Shown here: positions 1 through 7,345 of the stretch, in pieces
How positions within the stretch are numbered: the first letter of the stretch is position 1
How the letters are laid out: the number at the start of each line of letters is the position of its first letter
Assembly: GCA_002363635.1 (NCBI GenBank)
Contig: DEWM01000089.1
Span: 15,182 to 25,455, forward strand
Source of the DNA: Caryophanales bacterium UBA3210
GTDB taxonomy: Bacteria; Bacillota_I; Bacilli_A; RFN20; CAG-449
Direction: 5' to 3'
Length of the DNA: 10,274 nt
Position numbers and translations under genes: made by a program
Notes under the pieces: model-generated
The model's input: the letters and a program-made list of their open reading frames with translations, nothing else
Databases searched by the model: none
Told to the model about the DNA's origin: nothing

Positions 1-2106
1 GAACCAACTTCATCATCAGAAACATCAGTTGATAAATATGAAGCACAGCCAATCGGTGGAAAATGCACATTAAAAATGGCTGTAAACTATTCTGAAACAA
101 ATACAGGTATGAAGTATGATCAGGCAACTGACTATACAACACCTAAAGGCACAGTTATTAAAAACGGTGACTGGAAACCAGTTTATTCAGAATTACAATC
201 TAGATTAAATTTCGATATTGATGATGTTACACCAGCAAACAAAAAGACAGTTAACGTATTTAAATCAGACTGGCAGACAAACCAAGTTAGTGGTGCTGAA
301 CTAGTATGTGGTAACGTTTCTGATATTGTTAAATACTCAGTAACAGGTGACTCAGAATCAATTCTTGATATCAATGAATATCTTGATAGAATGCCTAACT
401 TTAGAAAATTCTTAAATGAAAACCCAACAGTTAAAATGTCTATTTTAACAGGTAAACATAGCCAGCCAAATAAGAATGCTATCTATTACTTACCATATTT
501 CGATGGTATGGCTGACCTTGAAAAGATGACTCTTTTAAGAGCAGACTTAGTAAGAAAACTCTTAGATGAAGACAATGTTGATTGGGATACAAATACATCA
601 ATTATTTCTTCATTTGAATATCAACCATCAGTTGAAGATAATACTTACTCAGTAACAGTTCCAAATGGAATGAATGCTAGTGGTACAAAGACATTTACTA
701 AAGCAAACACAGAAAACATTATTAAACAACAAAACGAAGTTGCAGCTTCATCAAGAAATGCTAAAACATTAGTTGCTCAAATGAGAAGCTATATTGATGC
801 AAAATATGGCAATAAATTAGCAAAGAGATCAGATTTATTCTTAGGTGTTGATGCATGTTATGATGCAGATGAAATGGTAGCTTTAATGAGAATTGCTAGA
901 CTTGCTCCAAAAGCATTAGGCGGCTCAGAATGTGTAGAAGTTATTCCATTTGTTCCAAGAGAATTCAATAACCAACGTTCAGAAGACTTATTAAGATGGG
1001 CAGGCCACTTATTCGGTGTTCGTGGTGTTGAATCAAGATGTGGTTATTTATATTTAACTGGTTCTAAGGATGAACCAATCGTTCACGATGCTAGAGGTGA
1101 CGTTGAAGTTGCTAACATGATTGAAAAATTAAACAAATTATATAAGGAAGGCTTAATTTTATCAGATTATGAAAAGAAAAATAACCGTGATGTAACTGAT
1201 GGTAAATTTGCTTCTAACTTAGTAGTTGGTAACAGCAAATACGTTGGTTTCATGGAATATGATTATTCACAAACTCAGGGTGTATGGAATGATAAAGCTG
1301 GCTCAAAAGCAATTGAAGGCTATGATTTCAGACCAATCATCAATGGCGTTGCAAAATGGAATGATGGAGATGACTCAACAGGTTACTTCTCATTCACAGA
1401 ATCATGGAGATCAGTTAAGACTCAAGGTTGGTGCTTAAATGCATCATTAAAGAATGATGAAGCTAAATTAGCTAAAGCATTATTAGTAGCAGACTACTTC
1501 TACAGCGAAGAAGGTCATAACCTTAACTCATATGGTCCTGAATCAGAAGGCTACACAAGTGGCACATTTAACTACCAAGGTAGACAAGTTCCAAAATTCA
1601 CAGATGCAGCATTAGCTCAATTAAATGATTCAAAAATTGGTAAAGGTTCTTACACAGACTACTTAAGAAAATATGTTGGTGCAACTTTACCTGTAGGTTA
1701 CGTTAAAGAACAAGGTATGGAATACCAGTGTACATCAGAAAACGCAAAGAATGGTTTAGCAATCATCAACAAAGCAATTGAAGAAGGTACATTCAAACAT
1801 GTTGAATTATCAATGCAGAACAATGCATTCTACACAATTGTTCCTTCAGCATTTAACTTAACTTCTGGTCAAGTTACAGAACAAAGTGGTTATGAAGCAA
1901 ATGATAAACTTGGCTTAATTAACTCAAAGGGTTCAACTGAAGCATGGAATATGCAACATGATTATGTTATCCATGGCTTTGGACAAGTTAAAGGTACAAA
2001 GACACTTGAAACAAAAGAACAGTATTTACAATTAGTAAATACAACATGGTCATTACCAAAACTCGTAAAGATCTATCAAGATGCTTACGAAGGTATGATC
2101 TTATAA
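1..2106 (+). CDS. Large extracellular solute-binding protein of a carbohydrate ABC transporter (5' partial)
   Basis: The reading frame is open from the first base, so the ATG at 76 is an internal methionine and the true start lies upstream; 701 codons are visible. The first visible residues are a Ser/Thr/Glu-rich stretch, typical of the flexible linker between a lipoprotein cysteine and the folded domain, but the lipobox itself is outside the window. The rest is a soluble, Asn/Tyr/Trp-rich protein with no membrane segment, consistent with the very large (about 700 aa) family 1 solute-binding proteins of Bacillota such as LplA/YtcQ relatives. It would sit outside the membrane and bind an oligosaccharide for import; the downstream GH28, GH105 and UxaC genes suggest oligogalacturonides or rhamnogalacturonan fragments. 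The assignment rests on overall character and on the ATPase gene nearby, not on a diagnostic motif. Pro codons are mostly CCA here (16 of 21), unlike GH28. It is separated from the next gene by a strong hairpin. Confidence 0.8.
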   Translation, partial: EPTSSSETSVDKYEAQPIGGKCTLKMAVNYSETNTGMKYDQATDYTTPKGTVIKNGDWKPVYSELQSRLNFDIDDVTPANKKTVNVFKSDWQTNQVSGAELVCGNVSDIVKYSVTGDSESILDINEYLDRMPNFRKFLNENPTVKMSILTGKHSQPNKNAIYYLPYFDGMADLEKMTLLRADLVRKLLDEDNVDWDTNTSIISSFEYQPSVEDNTYSVTVPNGMNASGTKTFTKANTENIIKQQNEVAASSRNAKTLVAQMRSYIDAKYGNKLAKRSDLFLGVDACYDADEMVALMRIARLAPKALGGSECVEVIPFVPREFNNQRSEDLLRWAGHLFGVRGVESRCGYLYLTGSKDEPIVHDARGDVEVANMIEKLNKLYKEGLILSDYEKKNNRDVTDGKFASNLVVGNSKYVGFMEYDYSQTQGVWNDKAGSKAIEGYDFRPIINGVAKWNDGDDSTGYFSFTESWRSVKTQGWCLNASLKNDEAKLAKALLVADYFYSEEGHNLNSYGPESEGYTSGTFNYQGRQVPKFTDAALAQLNDSKIGKGSYTDYLRKYVGATLPVGYVKEQGMEYQCTSENAKNGLAIINKAIEEGTFKHVELSMQNNAFYTIVPSAFNLTSGQVTEQSGYEANDKLGLINSKGSTEAWNMQHDYVIHGFGQVKGTKTLETKEQYLQLVNTTWSLPKLVKIYQDAYEGMIL

Positions 2107-2126
2107 TTCAAAAAAATCAATAATTT

Positions 2127-2162
2127 ATAGGGATGAGTAATAGGGATATTGCTCATCTCTAT
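2127..2162 (+). promoter_or_regulatory. Intercistronic RNA hairpin with GNRA tetraloop, probable 3'-end stabiliser or processing element
   Basis: Bases 2127-2142 pair with 2147-2162 as a 16-bp stem with two G-U wobbles (T2138-G2151 and G2131-T2158) and no bulge, closed by a GGGA loop at 2143-2146 that fits the GNRA tetraloop rule. It lies 20 bases after the solute-binding protein stop and ends 10 bases before the AGGAG of the next gene, so it does not mask that site. No T-tract follows, so it is not a normal intrinsic terminator. Hairpins in this position in ABC sugar operons are known to protect the upstream mRNA from 3' decay and so raise binding-protein levels over membrane components; applying that here is inference. 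Confidence 0.72.
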
Positions 2163-2172
2163 CCTTGATTAT

Positions 2173-2177
2173 AGGAG
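2173..2177 (+). promoter_or_regulatory. Ribosome binding site that sets the start at 2186
   Basis: AGGAG lies 8 bases before the ATG at 2186. The longest version of this frame begins at a TTG at 2165, but that TTG lies upstream of this site and has no ribosome binding site of its own, so translation should begin at 2186. Confidence 0.8.
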
Positions 2178-2185
2178 AAAAATTT

Positions 2186-2944
2186 ATGCAAAAAAATCAA
2201 ACTAAACAGAAGAAAGATTTGAATGAAATCATGGTTAAAATTCAAAAGCCATTAGTAATTACTATGTTTATTATGGCTGTTTTACTCATTGTTTATGCAT
2301 TTATCTTCTTTACACCTTTCTATGATATGTACATTATGGATAGCCCTCTTAAAACAAGTGCAGTAAAGCATTTTGGTTTTAGTTTATATAATAATGATGG
2401 AAGTTTATTATTTGATGAAGCTGCTTATGCATATAGAAATGAAAAGATTTTCGGCTTAGATTTAGCATATTTTACTAAATTTACACATGATATTCAGGCT
2501 TTAAATCATTTACTTTTTAGAATGGGTATTGCTACTATGTTAGTTTCTTTACTCTTATTTATCTATCGTGCTCAATTAAGAAAGAGATATTACGTTACTA
2601 ACTTTGTTAGCGGTGGCATTGTCATTGGATTTGATATTTTTGCAGGAATTTTCCTTATTGCAAATCTTGTAAAATGGCAAGGTATTGTAGCAAGTCAGCG
2701 TTATGACATTATCAATGCTGGTAAAACATATAACGAACTTGCATATGATTCAACTGCTGAAACTTGGGAAATTAAAGAATATTTCTCAAAAGCATCTACA
2801 GAATGGGTATTTAATTTAGGTTACATTCTTTGTGCATTATTAATTGCTATTGCGTTATGTGCACTAGCATTCTATGTAGTTAAATTTATTTACCAAAAGA
2901 AGCACAAAGCTATCGATATAAGTGGGGTAAAGATCAATGAATAG
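2186..2944 (+). CDS. Unrecognised four-helix membrane protein, ABC-transporter-associated (252 aa)
   Basis: I do not recognise this family. The protein begins with a Lys/Gln-rich cytoplasmic-looking stretch, then shows four hydrophobic segments at about residues 22-42, 109-127, 140-163 and 207-234. A polar loop of about 65 residues lies between the first two and another of about 43 between the last two; both would be outside the cell by the positive-inside rule. A basic turn (RAQLRKRYY, about 128-136) separates helices 2 and 3, and a basic tail (KKHK) follows helix 4. There is no signal peptide cleavage motif and no EAA-type loop of ABC permeases. It lies between the solute-binding protein and the ATPase gene, and its last 8 bases overlap the next gene. 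The context suggests a transporter accessory or an atypical membrane subunit; this is inference only. The start was chosen from the AGGAG at 2173. Confidence 0.8.
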   Translation: MQKNQTKQKKDLNEIMVKIQKPLVITMFIMAVLLIVYAFIFFTPFYDMYIMDSPLKTSAVKHFGFSLYNNDGSLLFDEAAYAYRNEKIFGLDLAYFTKFTHDIQALNHLLFRMGIATMLVSLLLFIYRAQLRKRYYVTNFVSGGIVIGFDIFAGIFLIANLVKWQGIVASQRYDIINAGKTYNELAYDSTAETWEIKEYFSKASTEWVFNLGYILCALLIAIALCALAFYVVKFIYQKKHKAIDISGVKINE

Positions 2945-3521
2945 TAAATTTTTAAACAAATTAGATGAAATCAAAAATGACCCTAACTTTGATACAAAGA
3001 AAAGTAAATTAATTAAAGATGATATCTTAAGATATTCACCTAATAAATTATCTTTCTGGTTATGTATGTTAAGTATCGTTGCTAATATTGCAATGTTCAT
3101 TATCATTTATTCAGAAAAGAACTGTACTTCAAATTGGCAGTTAGGTATTGACTTATTAGTTAATGTTATCTTCTTACTTGCTTGTTTCTTATTATCAGAA
3201 AAAACTAAAGCTTATAGAGTTGATAGCGCTAAAGCATGTTTTGTAATTGCAGGTATTCAAATCTTAAGAATCTTCTGGATTCCATTATTCTATTACTCAA
3301 AACATTTAGAATATTTAGAGGCAGTTAAGGCTGCTAGTGAAGCAGGAACTGATTTAGCTTATAGCGGAATTATTGGCTTAAGCGGTGGTAAATTTATTGC
3401 ATGTATCGTTTTATTTATCATTTCTGCATGTGCATTAGTTGGTGCAGGAGTAGTATGTACTGTCAAAGCAAGAAAATTAAATGCACATTTAAAAGAATTA
3501 GAAAAGGTCGGTGACAAATAA
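2937..3521 (+). CDS. Unrecognised four-helix membrane protein (194 aa)
   Basis: A soluble, charged N-terminal region of about 35 residues (Lys/Asp/Asn-rich) is followed by hydrophobic segments at about 38-58, 67-87, 98-120 and 152-176 and a short basic/acidic tail that may form a helix (about 177-192). The loop between helices 3 and 4, about 30 residues, is Ala/Glu-rich and then Gly-rich. The plan of a short basic turn between helices 2 and 3, a longer polar loop between 3 and 4 and a charged tail is shared with the proteins at 2186 and 4640. The start codon overlaps the preceding stop in an 8-base ATGAATAG, with GGGG at 2924-2927 as the likely ribosome binding site; its stop overlaps the ATPase ATG by one base. 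This implies tightly coupled expression. No function can be assigned from the sequence; no EAA permease motif is visible. Confidence 0.8.
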   Translation: MNSKFLNKLDEIKNDPNFDTKKSKLIKDDILRYSPNKLSFWLCMLSIVANIAMFIIIYSEKNCTSNWQLGIDLLVNVIFLLACFLLSEKTKAYRVDSAKACFVIAGIQILRIFWIPLFYYSKHLEYLEAVKAASEAGTDLAYSGIIGLSGGKFIACIVLFIISACALVGAGVVCTVKARKLNAHLKELEKVGDK

Positions 3522-4630
3522 TGGCAGGATTAAAATTAGAACACATAAAGAAAATCTATGATGGTGGTGTTTGCGCTGTTCAAGATTTCGATATTGATAT
3601 TAAAGATGGTGAATTCATTGTCATTGTTGGTCCATCTGGATGTGGTAAATCTACTACATTACGTATGATTGCAGGCCTTGAAGATATTTCTGAAGGTAAA
3701 GCATTTATTACAAATAGAAAAGACGAAAATGGTAATGTTCTTAAAGATAAAGATATTACAAATTTAGCAGCAAAAGATAGAGATATGGCGATGGTTTTCC
3801 AAAACTATGCTTTATATGCTCATATGACTATCTATCAAAACATGGCTTTCTCTTTAACTTTAAGAAAACAGCCTAAAGAATTAATTCATGAAAAAGTTAT
3901 GTACGCAGCAGAAGTACTTGACTTAAATGCTCAATTAAATAAAAAACCTAAGCAATTATCAGGTGGACAACGTCAACGTGTTGCTTTAGGTAGAGCAATT
4001 GTCCGTGATCCTCAAGTATTCTTATTTGATGAACCTTTATCAAACTTAGATGCTAAATTAAGAGTATCAATGAGACGTGAAATTAAATTATTACATCAAA
4101 AGTTAAATGCTACTATGATTTACGTTACACACGACCAAATCGAAGCTTTAACTCTTGCTGATAGAATCGTTGTTATGTCAATGGGTGAAGTTCAACAAAT
4201 TGGTACACCTCTTGAAATTTATTCAGATCCTAACAACGTATTTGTTGCTTCATTCATCGGTAACCCACCTATGAACTTTGTAAATGGTAAGATTTCGGAA
4301 GATGGTTCTAAATTCGTTTGCAAAGATTTCTCATTTGAATTAAATGATTCAAAGAAAGAATTAATTAAGAGAAACGATTATGCAGGCAAAGATATTATTC
4401 TTGGCTGCAGACCAGAATACTTTACTGAAGGTGGTTCATTAAAGTTTACTAATGAATTATTAGAACACATGGGTCCTTCTACATTATTCCATACACATAT
4501 TGGTGAAACTAAGATGACAATCAAGTTACCAGGATGGTTAGATTATAAAGAAGGCGATACATTATCATTAGATATTAATCAGGATGTTATGTGCTTCTTT
4601 GATGCAAAAACTTCAAATAGAATTAGATAG
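3521..4630 (+). CDS. ugpC: Carbohydrate ABC transporter ATP-binding protein, MsmX/UgpC/MalK type
   Basis: This 369-aa protein is a complete CUT1-type nucleotide-binding subunit that hydrolyses ATP on the cytoplasmic face to drive sugar import. Visible motifs in order: Walker A GPSGCGKST at 37-45, Q-loop Q94 in FQNYALYAHMT, signature LSGGQRQR at 146-153, Walker B VFLFDE at 166-171 with the D-loop SNLD, and the switch histidine H204 in YVTHDQ. The C-terminal part from about 250 is the OB/TOBE regulatory domain of this family. Two oddities: about 11 extra residues at 64-82, before the conserved KDRD, relative to Bacillus MsmX as I remember it, and YAHM where YPHM is usual. MsmX-type ATPases often serve several importers, but here the gene sits inside the transport cluster, so a dedicated role is likely. 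The start codon overlaps the previous stop by one base; AAAAGG at 3502-3507 precedes it. Confidence 0.96.
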   Translation: MAGLKLEHIKKIYDGGVCAVQDFDIDIKDGEFIVIVGPSGCGKSTTLRMIAGLEDISEGKAFITNRKDENGNVLKDKDITNLAAKDRDMAMVFQNYALYAHMTIYQNMAFSLTLRKQPKELIHEKVMYAAEVLDLNAQLNKKPKQLSGGQRQRVALGRAIVRDPQVFLFDEPLSNLDAKLRVSMRREIKLLHQKLNATMIYVTHDQIEALTLADRIVVMSMGEVQQIGTPLEIYSDPNNVFVASFIGNPPMNFVNGKISEDGSKFVCKDFSFELNDSKKELIKRNDYAGKDIILGCRPEYFTEGGSLKFTNELLEHMGPSTLFHTHIGETKMTIKLPGWLDYKEGDTLSLDINQDVMCFFDAKTSNRIR

Positions 4631-4639
4631 GAGGTAAGT

Positions 4640-5257
4640 ATGGATAAATTTTTAAATTGGTTCAAATTTCAAGTTAGAAAAACACTTATCTCATTAAAGA
4701 GAAACTATTATGTTATTCCTTTAATCTTCGTCGCTATTTGCTGTATTCAATTTATGTGTAGCTTATATATCTTATCACCAGGTTTTGCTAGAATTTCAAA
4801 TACTGGTGTCGATGATATTAACTCATATGCTTCAGCATTTACATTTGTAGTTTCATTACTTACTATTTTATCTACTGTTGCATATATTAACTTTGCATTA
4901 AAGAAATATGGTGAAAAAAGACCTATTATCATGGTTGCAATCTATACAATTATGGTTGCAATTAACTTAGTATTATTATTCTTAATTTTAAGAGCAAATA
5001 ATCAGAGTGTTATGCAAGACTATAACAAGATGATGGATCCTTCAACTGATGATGCTGCTAGATTAATCTGTGAAAAGTATGTTGTATTAGGAAGACAATG
5101 TTCAAATATTGTCATTGCTCAAATTGTTCTTGAAATTGTTAGCTTAGTATTAGTACATACAGCACCTTTAGTTCAAGCACAATTAAAGAAATTAAAATTC
5201 AAATCAATCCACATGGTTGGAGAAAAAGACTTAGGAGAAGAAACTAATGCCAAATAA
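4640..5257 (+). CDS. Unrecognised four-helix membrane protein (205 aa)
   Basis: The N-terminus is short and basic (residues 1-22, several Lys/Arg). Hydrophobic segments follow at about 23-46, 65-87, 95-117 and 156-178, and a Lys-rich cytoplasmic-looking tail closes the protein. Helices 2 and 3 are joined by a short basic turn (KKYGEKRP) and helices 3 and 4 by a polar loop of about 38 residues. This layout parallels the proteins at 2186 and 2937, which raises the possibility that they are diverged copies. The ribosome binding site is strong: AGGAGGT at 4629-4635 overlaps the ATPase stop codon, so translation is probably coupled to that of the ATPase. The 3' end overlaps the next gene by 11 bases. 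I do not recognise the family, and it lacks an EAA permease loop; a role with the sugar importer is inferred from position only. Confidence 0.8.
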   Translation: MDKFLNWFKFQVRKTLISLKRNYYVIPLIFVAICCIQFMCSLYILSPGFARISNTGVDDINSYASAFTFVVSLLTILSTVAYINFALKKYGEKRPIIMVAIYTIMVAINLVLLFLILRANNQSVMQDYNKMMDPSTDDAARLICEKYVVLGRQCSNIVIAQIVLEIVSLVLVHTAPLVQAQLKKLKFKSIHMVGEKDLGEETNAK

Positions 5258-5816
5258 AACAAAAAAATCTAATGAAGAAGAAACAAAAAAAGAAACTTCT
5301 TCAAAAGATGTTGAAACAAATCCATACGCAACTAATGGTGCGTTAAGCAAAATCCCTTATTGGGTAAAAGCAGTATTTATTAAATATTGGTTTTTTGGTG
5401 CGGTTTGTTTCTTTGTTGGTATGGGCTTAGGTTTAACAGGCTATAAATATGCTCTTGCTGCAGGTTTAATATCTGGTGCATTAACAGATATTGCCTGTGA
5501 CAATATCCTAATTATGATGGATTCAGATTTAAATGAATCTAAAAACTACATGATCTATAAATCTAAAAAGGTTTGGTCGATGGTAGTTAATATTATTTAT
5601 GCAATTGCTATTTATTTTGGAGTAGCTTATTTCTGTTCTTGGATTGTTAAACTTATTTATAATCAAGAAAATTGGTTCTTAAGTACTGTATTTGCGGAAC
5701 CTTTATCTCAAGGTTTAGTAGCGATAGTATTCGATATGGCTTTAATTGGCTTAAAGAACTTAATTGTATATTTAATTAAAAAAAATAAAAAAGAAAATGA
5801 AATTAGTAAGGAGTAA
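5247..5816 (+). CDS. Unrecognised membrane protein with charged N-terminal tail (189 aa)
   Basis: The first 30 residues are hydrophilic and rich in Lys, Glu, Thr and Ser, with no signal peptide character, and should lie in the cytoplasm. Hydrophobic segments follow at about 48-66, 68-91, 112-136 and 150-178, ending in a Lys-rich tail. Segment 1 is Phe/Gly-rich (FFVGMGLGL) and segments 1 and 2 nearly abut, so its topology differs from the other three small membrane proteins here. The start overlaps the previous gene by 11 bases and is supported by AGGAG at 5233-5237, 9 bases upstream. The stop lies 2 bases before the GH28 start, and the GH28 ribosome binding site is inside this gene's end. Function unknown; the genomic position links it to import or use of pectin fragments. 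Confidence 0.8.
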   Translation: MPNKTKKSNEEETKKETSSKDVETNPYATNGALSKIPYWVKAVFIKYWFFGAVCFFVGMGLGLTGYKYALAAGLISGALTDIACDNILIMMDSDLNESKNYMIYKSKKVWSMVVNIIYAIAIYFGVAYFCSWIVKLIYNQENWFLSTVFAEPLSQGLVAIVFDMALIGLKNLIVYLIKKNKKENEISKE

Positions 5817-5818
5817 AC

Positions 5819-7345
5819 ATGAAAATTTTATTTGTATCACCTGTCAGTGTAACTATTGAACTTGAAAATAATGAAATCTATTTTTCAAAAGAAAAATATG
5901 ATGTTTTAGTTAACTCAAAAGTTGCATTAAAAGATGTTGATACAAATGTTTTTTCATTATTTGAATTAACTCCTAATACTGAATATGTAGTATCTGTTAA
6001 TGATGAAAAAGTTTCATTTAAGACAGATGCAGTTAATCGTGTCTATGAAGATGAATCATTAGTTAAAGATGGTTCAGTAGATATGACAAGTCAAATTCAA
6101 ACATTAATTAGTAATGCTCAAGAAAATGATATGGTTGTCATTAACGAAGGTACTTATTTAATTACATCTTTAAAATTAAAGAGCAATATGACTCTTTATC
6201 TTAAAAAAGGTGCTGAATTAATTGCCTCTACTAACGAACAAAATTTTAAAGATATTGAAGGATTTGTCACATTAAAAGATGGAAGAAAACTTGAATGTGG
6301 TTCTTGGGAAGGAGACCCTTGGAATCAAAAAGAATCTATCTTAATGGGTGTAGAATTAAACAATGTCAAAGTAGTAGGTGAAGGTACTCTCAATGGTAGA
6401 GCAAATGAATCAACTTGGTGGGTTGATTTTAGAAAGAAACCTTATGCTCGTCCTCATATGATTTATTTCATTAGATGTAATGAGGTTAAAGTACAAGGTA
6501 TTAATGTTAAGAATTCACCTCAATGGACAATTCATCCATATTTCTGTGAAAATATTGGTTTCTATGATTTATACATTGAAAACCCAAAGATTTCTCCAAA
6601 TACTGATGGATTAAATCCTCAATGTTGCACTAACGTTGAAATCATTGGTGTCTTATTCTCAGTAGGTGATGACTGTATCGCTTTAAAATCAGGTAAGATG
6701 GCAATTGGTAAAAAATACAAAACTCCTTCATCAAAAATCACAATTAGAAATTGCTGGATGAGATTTGGACATGGTGCAGTTGTTCTTGGTTCAGAAATGA
6801 GTGGAGGAATTAAAGATATTACTGTAGAAAGATGTATCTTTGACCATACTGATAGAGGTTTAAGAATTAAAACTCGTCGTGGTAGAGGTGATACAGCAGT
6901 AATTGATGGCATCACTTTCTCAAATATCTTAATGAAAGGTGTCTTAAATCCTTTAACAGTCAATATGTTCTATTTCTGTGATCCTGATGGAAAGACAGAA
7001 TATGTTTGGTCAAAAGAAAAATTACCAGTCGATGATAGAACTCCTTATTTAGGTAAATTTACATTTAAAAATATTAAAGCTGAAGAATGTGAATATTGTG
7101 CAGGTTATTTCTATGGGCTTCCTGAACAACCTGTTGGAGAAATTAATATCGAAGATTGTGAATTTAGTTTTAAAGAAGATGCTGCTTCAGGTACTCCAAT
7201 TATGATGACTAATGCAGAAGTCTGTTGTAAGAAGGCATTTACATTCAATAATGTTAAGAAAGTTAATATGAAGAATGTAGTTGTTAAAGGTAATGTAGGT
7301 CCTTTATATGACGTGTCTGGAAATGAGGAACTCTATTATGGATAG
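5819..7345 (+). CDS. GH28 polygalacturonase-like glycoside hydrolase, cytoplasmic
   Basis: This 508-aa enzyme carries the GH28 signature set on a right-handed beta-helix: NTD at 261-263, the Asp pair D284-D285 in VGDDCIALKSG, GHG at 317-319 and RIK at 349-351. D263, D284 and D285 correspond to the inverting catalytic acids. Residues 1 to about 72 look like a small beta-sandwich (fibronectin III-like, with TPNTEYVVSV near its end), and the beta-helix starts near residue 88. There is no signal peptide, so the enzyme should act inside the cell, probably as an exo-acting galacturonosidase on imported oligogalacturonides or on rhamnogalacturonan fragments; exact specificity cannot be read from the sequence. 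The start is supported by AAGGAG at 5808-5813. Pro codons are mostly CCT (14 of 19), opposite to the solute-binding protein. The last 8 bases overlap the following regulator gene. Confidence 0.93.
   Translation: MKILFVSPVSVTIELENNEIYFSKEKYDVLVNSKVALKDVDTNVFSLFELTPNTEYVVSVNDEKVSFKTDAVNRVYEDESLVKDGSVDMTSQIQTLISNAQENDMVVINEGTYLITSLKLKSNMTLYLKKGAELIASTNEQNFKDIEGFVTLKDGRKLECGSWEGDPWNQKESILMGVELNNVKVVGEGTLNGRANESTWWVDFRKKPYARPHMIYFIRCNEVKVQGINVKNSPQWTIHPYFCENIGFYDLYIENPKISPNTDGLNPQCCTNVEIIGVLFSVGDDCIALKSGKMAIGKKYKTPSSKITIRNCWMRFGHGAVVLGSEMSGGIKDITVERCIFDHTDRGLRIKTRRGRGDTAVIDGITFSNILMKGVLNPLTVNMFYFCDPDGKTEYVWSKEKLPVDDRTPYLGKFTFKNIKAEECEYCAGYFYGLPEQPVGEINIEDCEFSFKEDAASGTPIMMTNAEVCCKKAFTFNNVKKVNMKNVVVKGNVGPLYDVSGNEELYYG
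7324..7329 (+). promoter_or_regulatory. Ribosome binding site that sets the regulator start at 7338
   Basis: TGAGGA lies 8 bases before the ATG at 7338. The same frame has an earlier ATG at 7308, preceded only by a weak TAGG. Starting at 7338 also gives an 8-base start/stop overlap (ATGGATAG) with GH28, matching the ATGAATAG overlap at 2937-2944. Confidence 0.68.

Noticed and set aside
1226..1438. Alternative plus-strand frame of 70 codons in the solute-binding gene
   Set aside because: It is out of frame within a clear coding gene, with no ribosome binding site and no recognisable product.
76..2106. Start of the solute-binding protein at the ATG at 76
   Set aside because: The frame is open back to base 1 with a linker-like sequence and there is no ribosome binding site before 76, so this is an internal methionine of a 5'-truncated gene.
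2102..2107. Perfect TATAAT at the solute-binding protein stop as an internal promoter
   Set aside because: No TTGACA-like element is found about 17 bases upstream and there is no TG extension; TATAAT by chance is expected in such AT-rich DNA, and the surrounding genes look co-transcribed.
2127..2175. Intrinsic terminator after the solute-binding protein
   Set aside because: The hairpin is strong but followed by CCTTGATTATAGG, with no T-tract on this strand.
2864..3106. Open frame of 80 codons on the minus strand
   Set aside because: It is antisense to two membrane protein genes; its hydrophobicity mirrors A/T-rich codons on the other strand.
5247..5816. The 189-aa membrane protein as a DUF624/YesL protein, as in Bacillus pectin clusters
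   Set aside because: Size and number of membrane segments are similar, but I could not find convincing conserved residues, so no family name is given.
6619..6963. Open frame of 114 codons on the minus strand
   Set aside because: It lies wholly inside GH28, antisense to the catalytic motifs, with no domain character; it is a shadow frame.
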